Shown: piece by piece, positions 42,869 to 45,799 of the stretch | Layout: the number at the start of each line of letters is the position of its first letter | Position numbering within the stretch: the first letter of the stretch is position 1 | From: Candidatus Zhuqueibacterota bacterium | Lineage (GTDB): Bacteria; Zhuqueibacterota; Zhuqueibacteria; Zhuqueibacterales; Geothermadaptataceae | Direction of reading: 5' to 3' | NCBI GenBank assembly: GCA_030950365.1 | Contig: JAUZRQ010000049.1 | Coordinates: 1 to 45,799, forward strand | Length of the DNA: 45,799 nt | Notes under the pieces: model-generated | The model's input: only the letters and a program-made list of their open reading frames with translations | What the model was told of the DNA's origin: nothing | The model's database searches: none | Translations under genes and position numbers: made by a program

Positions 42869-43474
42869 TCAGGCATCCCTGAAATCGGCTTCGGCGAAAA
42901 TCTCGGCTGAAAAAATGAACGTTTCGCAATCCGGCTTTTGCCAGCGGTCTTTGGGCAAACTCGCCTTGCGGCAGGTGGCGCTCAGCAGCTCCTCGGCCGC
43001 CCAACCGGCAGAGGTGGCCACCTGTGGCAGCAGCAGCCCCTGATGGCCATCGGCGCGCAACAGTACCCCATGTTTGCCGATTTCAATTTCTTCCGGCGAT
43101 TCAATGGGATGCAATTTGGACAGCACGGAAATTTCGATTTCCAGCTTCACCAGTTCATCCGGCGCCACCGCTTCGAAGCGCGGATCACGCGTAGCCGCGG
43201 CCATGGCCATTTCCATCACCACCAGCGGCAGATTCTCCAGCGCCTCCACCATGCCGATGCAGCCGCGCAGTTTCTCATCTTCGTAAAGGGTCACGAACGC
43301 GCCGCTTTTGAACCGCGCGGCGGAATCCACCGCCACAAACGGCGCGGTCACCGTGCGAAACAGCGCATCGGCGATGCTTTGCCGCGCCAGAAACAGAAGC
43401 TGCCGCCGCACGGTTTCTGATAGAGGCGGACGATTGAACAGGTTTTCGTCCAGAGATTCACTACCCGCACGCAT
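42869..43474 (-). CDS. amrA: AMMECR1-domain protein (AmmeMemoRadiSam system protein A)
   Basis: This is a ~200-aa AMMECR1-family protein, a conserved but biochemically unexplained family found from bacteria to humans and often encoded with MEMO and a radical SAM enzyme. The start is ATG 43474 or GTG one codon earlier; AGGA at 43484-43487 serves either. Landmarks are AFVTLYEDEKLRGCIGMVEAL (~58-78, the conserved LRGCIG), AATRDPRFEAVAPDELVKLEIEISVLS (~93-119), IGKHGVLLRADGHQGLLLPQVA (~131-152) and TCRKASLPKDRW (~166). It starts a few bases after the MEMO stop, so the pair is one transcript. No signal peptide: cytoplasmic. Confidence 0.92.
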   Translation of the reverse strand: MRAGSESLDENLFNRPPLSETVRRQLLFLARQSIADALFRTVTAPFVAVDSAARFKSGAFVTLYEDEKLRGCIGMVEALENLPLVVMEMAMAAATRDPRFEAVAPDELVKLEIEISVLSKLHPIESPEEIEIGKHGVLLRADGHQGLLLPQVATSAGWAAEELLSATCRKASLPKDRWQKPDCETFIFSAEIFAEADFRDA

Positions 43475-43479
43475 CACGC

Positions 43480-44325
43480 CTAATCCTTTGTGAAGGCGGC
43501 TGCGAGGTACCCGACCACCCGGGTTTTATCCACCCACACGTCGCCAGAATTTTGATACAACAAAATTTTGATTTTGCCAGCCCCGAGAAGCTGCGAGGCC
43601 AGAAGCGTGGCCACCACCGGCCCGCCGCCGCAGGCTTCCACTTCGCGCGCTTCAAGGGCCTCGGCCAGTTGCTTCGGCACGCCCTTCCGCAACGTTTGAA
43701 TAAACCGCGCGTCGATCATCTGCGCGACTTCATACGAATGGTAATGCGACAAATCCGAGCTGGCGATGAGCAAACAGTTGCGGCCCGCGCATGCTTCGGC
43801 CAGGGTGCGCCCGAGCAATTCGCAATACTCCCAGTTCTGATCGCCCATGATAATGGGCACAATCTGAAATTCGTCGAAAAGCTCCTGCAAAAACGGCAGT
43901 TGCACTTCCAGGCAATGCTCGCCATTGCCATTGCTGCTGTGTCCCTTCACGCCGGCAAAAATGCGCTCGTCTTTTTGCGTCAACCGTTTCCTGAGACCGG
44001 CGTCGATGGCCACCTCGCCCAGTGGCGTTTGAAACGCATCGCCCTCATACACACAGATGCCCTTGAAATATTCGAGATGGCTCGGGCCGACGAGCACAAC
44101 GGTTTCGGGCGACAGCTCGCGAATGGCGCCGTAGATGGTGCCAGCAACTTTGCCGGAAAACATGTACCCGGCATGCGGTGCCACAATGCCCACAACATCG
44201 TACATCGGCTCGATTTCGGTGTTCAGGTAATAATGGACATTGTTGCGCAGCTCTTCCTCCGTTCCCGGGTAAAACGAGCCCGCCACAGCCGGCCGCCTGA
44301 CCATACGCGCACCTGAATTTGCCAT
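43480..44325 (-). CDS. amrB: MEMO-family protein (AmmeMemoRadiSam system protein B)
   Basis: This is a 281-aa MEMO1-family protein with the LigB-like extradiol-dioxygenase fold. Conserved pocket residues are His51 (APHAGY), His83 (GPSHLEYF), the GEHCLEVQLPFLQ block with Glu136-His137, Asp191 in ASSDLSHYH, and Cys232 in ACGGGPV, corresponding to the metal/active-site residues of human MEMO1. The N-terminus RRPAVAGSFYPG is typical of the family. It is followed directly by the AMMECR1 gene. The radical SAM partner that completes the three-part system is not in this window. Upstream, 24 bases separate it from the endonuclease remnant. Its GC-rich coding contrasts with the AT-rich genes beyond 44350. 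Function in bacteria is unproven. Confidence 0.93.
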   Translation of the reverse strand: MANSGARMVRRPAVAGSFYPGTEEELRNNVHYYLNTEIEPMYDVVGIVAPHAGYMFSGKVAGTIYGAIRELSPETVVLVGPSHLEYFKGICVYEGDAFQTPLGEVAIDAGLRKRLTQKDERIFAGVKGHSSNGNGEHCLEVQLPFLQELFDEFQIVPIIMGDQNWEYCELLGRTLAEACAGRNCLLIASSDLSHYHSYEVAQMIDARFIQTLRKGVPKQLAEALEAREVEACGGGPVVATLLASQLLGAGKIKILLYQNSGDVWVDKTRVVGYLAAAFTKD

Positions 44326-44349
44326 GATTTCACCGCTTTGGGTTTAATA

Positions 44350-44553
44350 TTAGTGAATCAATTGGCTCATATCAATGCGAATTCCGCCTTTTGTCTTCGC
44401 ATAATACACAATGACTACATCGATGGATTCAGAAAGAGCCTGCTTTAAGCGATACATTTCGGGCTTTATGCTTACTGGAATCGTTCCAATATAACCATCT
44501 ATGCCTTTGGCCTCGTCGCCTGGCTGAGCCATTTGATATTTGGCATTGATCAT
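44350..44553 (-). CDS. MjaI-family restriction endonuclease, C-terminal part
   Basis: This is a 67-codon frame that directly follows, in the same reading frame, the TAA stop of the 129-aa part at 44554-44943. It contains EAKGIDGYIGTIPVSIKP and IDVVIVYYAK, which I recognise as the C-terminal half of MjaI-type enzymes (family recognising CTAG). The Asp, Glu and Lys residues expected of the PD-(D/E)xK-like centre probably fall here (GIDG, then SIKP). An ATG follows the stop at once (TAAATG), and AGGA lies eight bases upstream (44562-44565), so separate translation is possible. Otherwise it is the tail of a gene broken by one nonsense change. AT-rich like its neighbours. Confidence 0.7.
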   Translation of the reverse strand: MINAKYQMAQPGDEAKGIDGYIGTIPVSIKPEMYRLKQALSESIDVVIVYYAKTKGGIRIDMSQLIH

Positions 44554-44943
44554 TTAGGCAATCCTGGATAGAATCGCCTCTTGAAATCGCAAACCGATAA
44601 ATGTTTTTACAATAATTAAATCTTTTACCCAGGCCTCAATTAGTTCTTTATCGATATGATCCATCACATTCCGGAAGTTTTCAATCATATCTGCAATTTT
44701 TGCTGATGCTTCTTTGATTGCATTAGGATAACGATCCAAATACCATCTCTCCCATTCTTCAATGGTTTTGCCAGAAAACTGTTGAATCAATTCACTCATT
44801 TGTCCCACGATTTTCGGACGCGTAGCTCCAGCATTTTGATTGGCTAAATTGAGTATCTGTCTGGAATACTTTGGGAATTCATAGGGTTTTGCATGCAACA
44901 ATTTTTCTATTTCAGAATTTTTGAGGATAAATTTAGTTTTCAT
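44554..44943 (-). CDS. MjaI-family restriction endonuclease, N-terminal part (in-frame stop)
   Basis: This 129-aa product begins MKTKFILKNSEIEKLL. It contains YEFPKYSRQILNLANQNAGA, RPKIVGQMSELIQQF, TIEEWERWYLDRYPNAI and the closing VKDLIIVKTFIGLRFQEAIL, all typical of the N-terminal two-thirds of MjaI-type type II endonucleases (~200 aa in full). The stop TAA at 44554-44556 is in frame with the missing C-terminal part, so the intact gene would run 44350-44943. AAGGAG precedes the ATG by four bases, and the start overlaps the methyltransferase stop by 11 bases. It is therefore a restriction gene coupled to its methylase, either split or inactivated. Confidence 0.75.
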   Translation of the reverse strand: MKTKFILKNSEIEKLLHAKPYEFPKYSRQILNLANQNAGATRPKIVGQMSELIQQFSGKTIEEWERWYLDRYPNAIKEASAKIADMIENFRNVMDHIDKELIEAWVKDLIIVKTFIGLRFQEAILSRIA

Positions 44944-45799
44944 ACGGCTCCTTCATTGGGGCGAACTCTAAGAACTTCTTCTTCAACCGAAAAGGATAAT
45001 CACAATCAACCTCAGCGAAACCATGCTTAATTAAATGAGCATTAATAAATGTCTTATTTTTCATATAAACATAAGCAAGCAAATGGTTTTGATCGTCATA
45101 TTTCGATTCATCAAATTTAAGAAAAACAGGTCGCTTTAAAATTTTCTTAGTTAAGAATTGGATCGCATGATCTCTTCTAGACTCCATGGGCTTCACACCC
45201 AACAACCGAACAATGAGCCCATTGTTTAATCGAATTAAATGGACATTTAAAATTTCTCTCACAATGAAAAACTCGACATCCTTCTTTTGCTTATCCCCCA
45301 TACGAATCGTTGATCCAAATTTTAATTTTCGAGGATCAATTTTTTTATCCATTTTCACTGGATCTTTAAAGACATATGGCAAATTCCGTATCTCTTCATC
45401 CCAATCAATATTTAAATCATCCTGCTTTTTAAATACAAGGTCATTCGGAAAAAGCGACAGATCATTTTGTTCCAGTTTCGTCCGAATTATTGGTACAAAG
45501 TCTTGATTGATTTCATATCCAATCGAATTTCTACCTGTAAGCATGGCAGCTAATGAGGTTGCGCCGCTGCCCAAAAAAGGATCCAAAACGGTTTCTCCAA
45601 CAAAGGTAAACATTTCGATCACTCGCCTGGGCAACTCAACCGGAAACATCGCAATATGATGTTCCTGCTTCTCGCCATTAAAATACCAGTGTCCAGAAAA
45701 ATAGGTTTTCCAGTTCTCTTTGGAAATGCGAGATTTTTCTTTAATCTCCTTCGATACAGCCGGGGGCTTACCCTGTTTCTTAAAAATCAGGATAAATTC
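44933..45799 (-). CDS. DNA (N4/N6) methyltransferase with nuclease-like C-terminal domain (5' partial)
   Basis: The frame stays open to the window end, so the N-terminus is missing; 288 codons are visible. The visible methyltransferase part has WKTYFSGHWYF, HHIAMFPVELPRRVIEMF, the AdoMet motif VLDPFLGSGATSLAAM and NSIGYEIN, as in beta-class enzymes where the catalytic (S/D)PPY motif lies further N-terminal, beyond the window. The C-terminal ~115 residues have the staphylococcal-nuclease (SNase) pattern: LIRLNNGLIVRLLGVKPMES, KRPVFLKFDESKYDD, LLAYVYMKNKTFINAHLIKHG. The catalytic set looks lost: the DGDT position reads NVHL and the GR before LLAYVY reads NH. It pairs with the MjaI-type endonuclease, so CTAG is the likely target. 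Confidence 0.8.
   Translation of the reverse strand, partial: EFILIFKKQGKPPAVSKEIKEKSRISKENWKTYFSGHWYFNGEKQEHHIAMFPVELPRRVIEMFTFVGETVLDPFLGSGATSLAAMLTGRNSIGYEINQDFVPIIRTKLEQNDLSLFPNDLVFKKQDDLNIDWDEEIRNLPYVFKDPVKMDKKIDPRKLKFGSTIRMGDKQKKDVEFFIVREILNVHLIRLNNGLIVRLLGVKPMESRRDHAIQFLTKKILKRPVFLKFDESKYDDQNHLLAYVYMKNKTFINAHLIKHGFAEVDCDYPFRLKKKFLEFAPMKEPYEN

Overview
The window looks like chromosomal DNA from a free-living, Gram-negative bacterium of the FCB superphylum (Calditrichota, KSB1 or a Bacteroidota-like lineage). The basis is a SusC/SusD outer-membrane pair, a gingipain-type (C25) type IX secretion protease, two proteins ending in FlgD-like type IX sorting domains, and many secreted peptidases with Sec or lipoprotein signals. 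Most of the window is GC-rich with good Shine-Dalgarno sites. The last ~1.5 kb is clearly AT-rich and carries a restriction-modification locus, which suggests acquisition. No rRNA, tRNA, CRISPR array or intact insertion sequence was seen. Taxonomy is inferred from gene content only.

Layout, left to right: (1) 1-371, palindromic and degenerate dispersed repeats. (2) 372-6283, a secreted BNR/sortilin-like repeat protein, then a gamma-glutamyltransferase-like enzyme flanked by two paralogous small lipoproteins that resemble isolated TonB-receptor plug domains. (3) 6571-12787, an RpiR regulator followed by a SusC/SusD uptake pair, all on the minus strand. (4) 13083-14619, two exported proteins of unknown function separated by a MITE-like element. 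(5) 14680-19272, a membrane methyltransferase and the NAD de novo genes nadB-nadC-nadA. (6) 19865-27722, a MATE exporter/lipase pair, an S9 peptidase, a DUF559 nuclease-like gene beside inverted palindromes, and a secreted M28 peptidase.

(7) 28275-40253 is the most coherent block: a C25 (PorU-like) protease, a GT-B glycosyltransferase, a DegT/PorR-type sugar aminotransferase, a FN3/Ig protein with a type IX sorting tail, and a sigma-54 activator, all on the minus strand. A near-consensus -24/-12 promoter lies between the activator and the sorting-tail gene. Together they could make, export and anchor surface proteins under sigma-54 control. (8) 40606-44325, an EcfA-type ATPase, a dGTPase-like HD hydrolase, and the A and B proteins of the AmmeMemoRadiSam system. 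(9) 44350-45799, an MjaI-type endonuclease split by one in-frame stop, and a DNA methyltransferase carrying a nuclease-like domain with lost catalytic residues, running off the window end.

Intergenic DNA is unusually repeat-rich: three copies of one MITE-like family, several short-loop palindromes of different sequence, BIME-like inverted pairs next to the DUF559 gene, and three families of degenerate low-complexity repeats. Large antisense reading frames opposite the GC-rich genes were treated as shadows.
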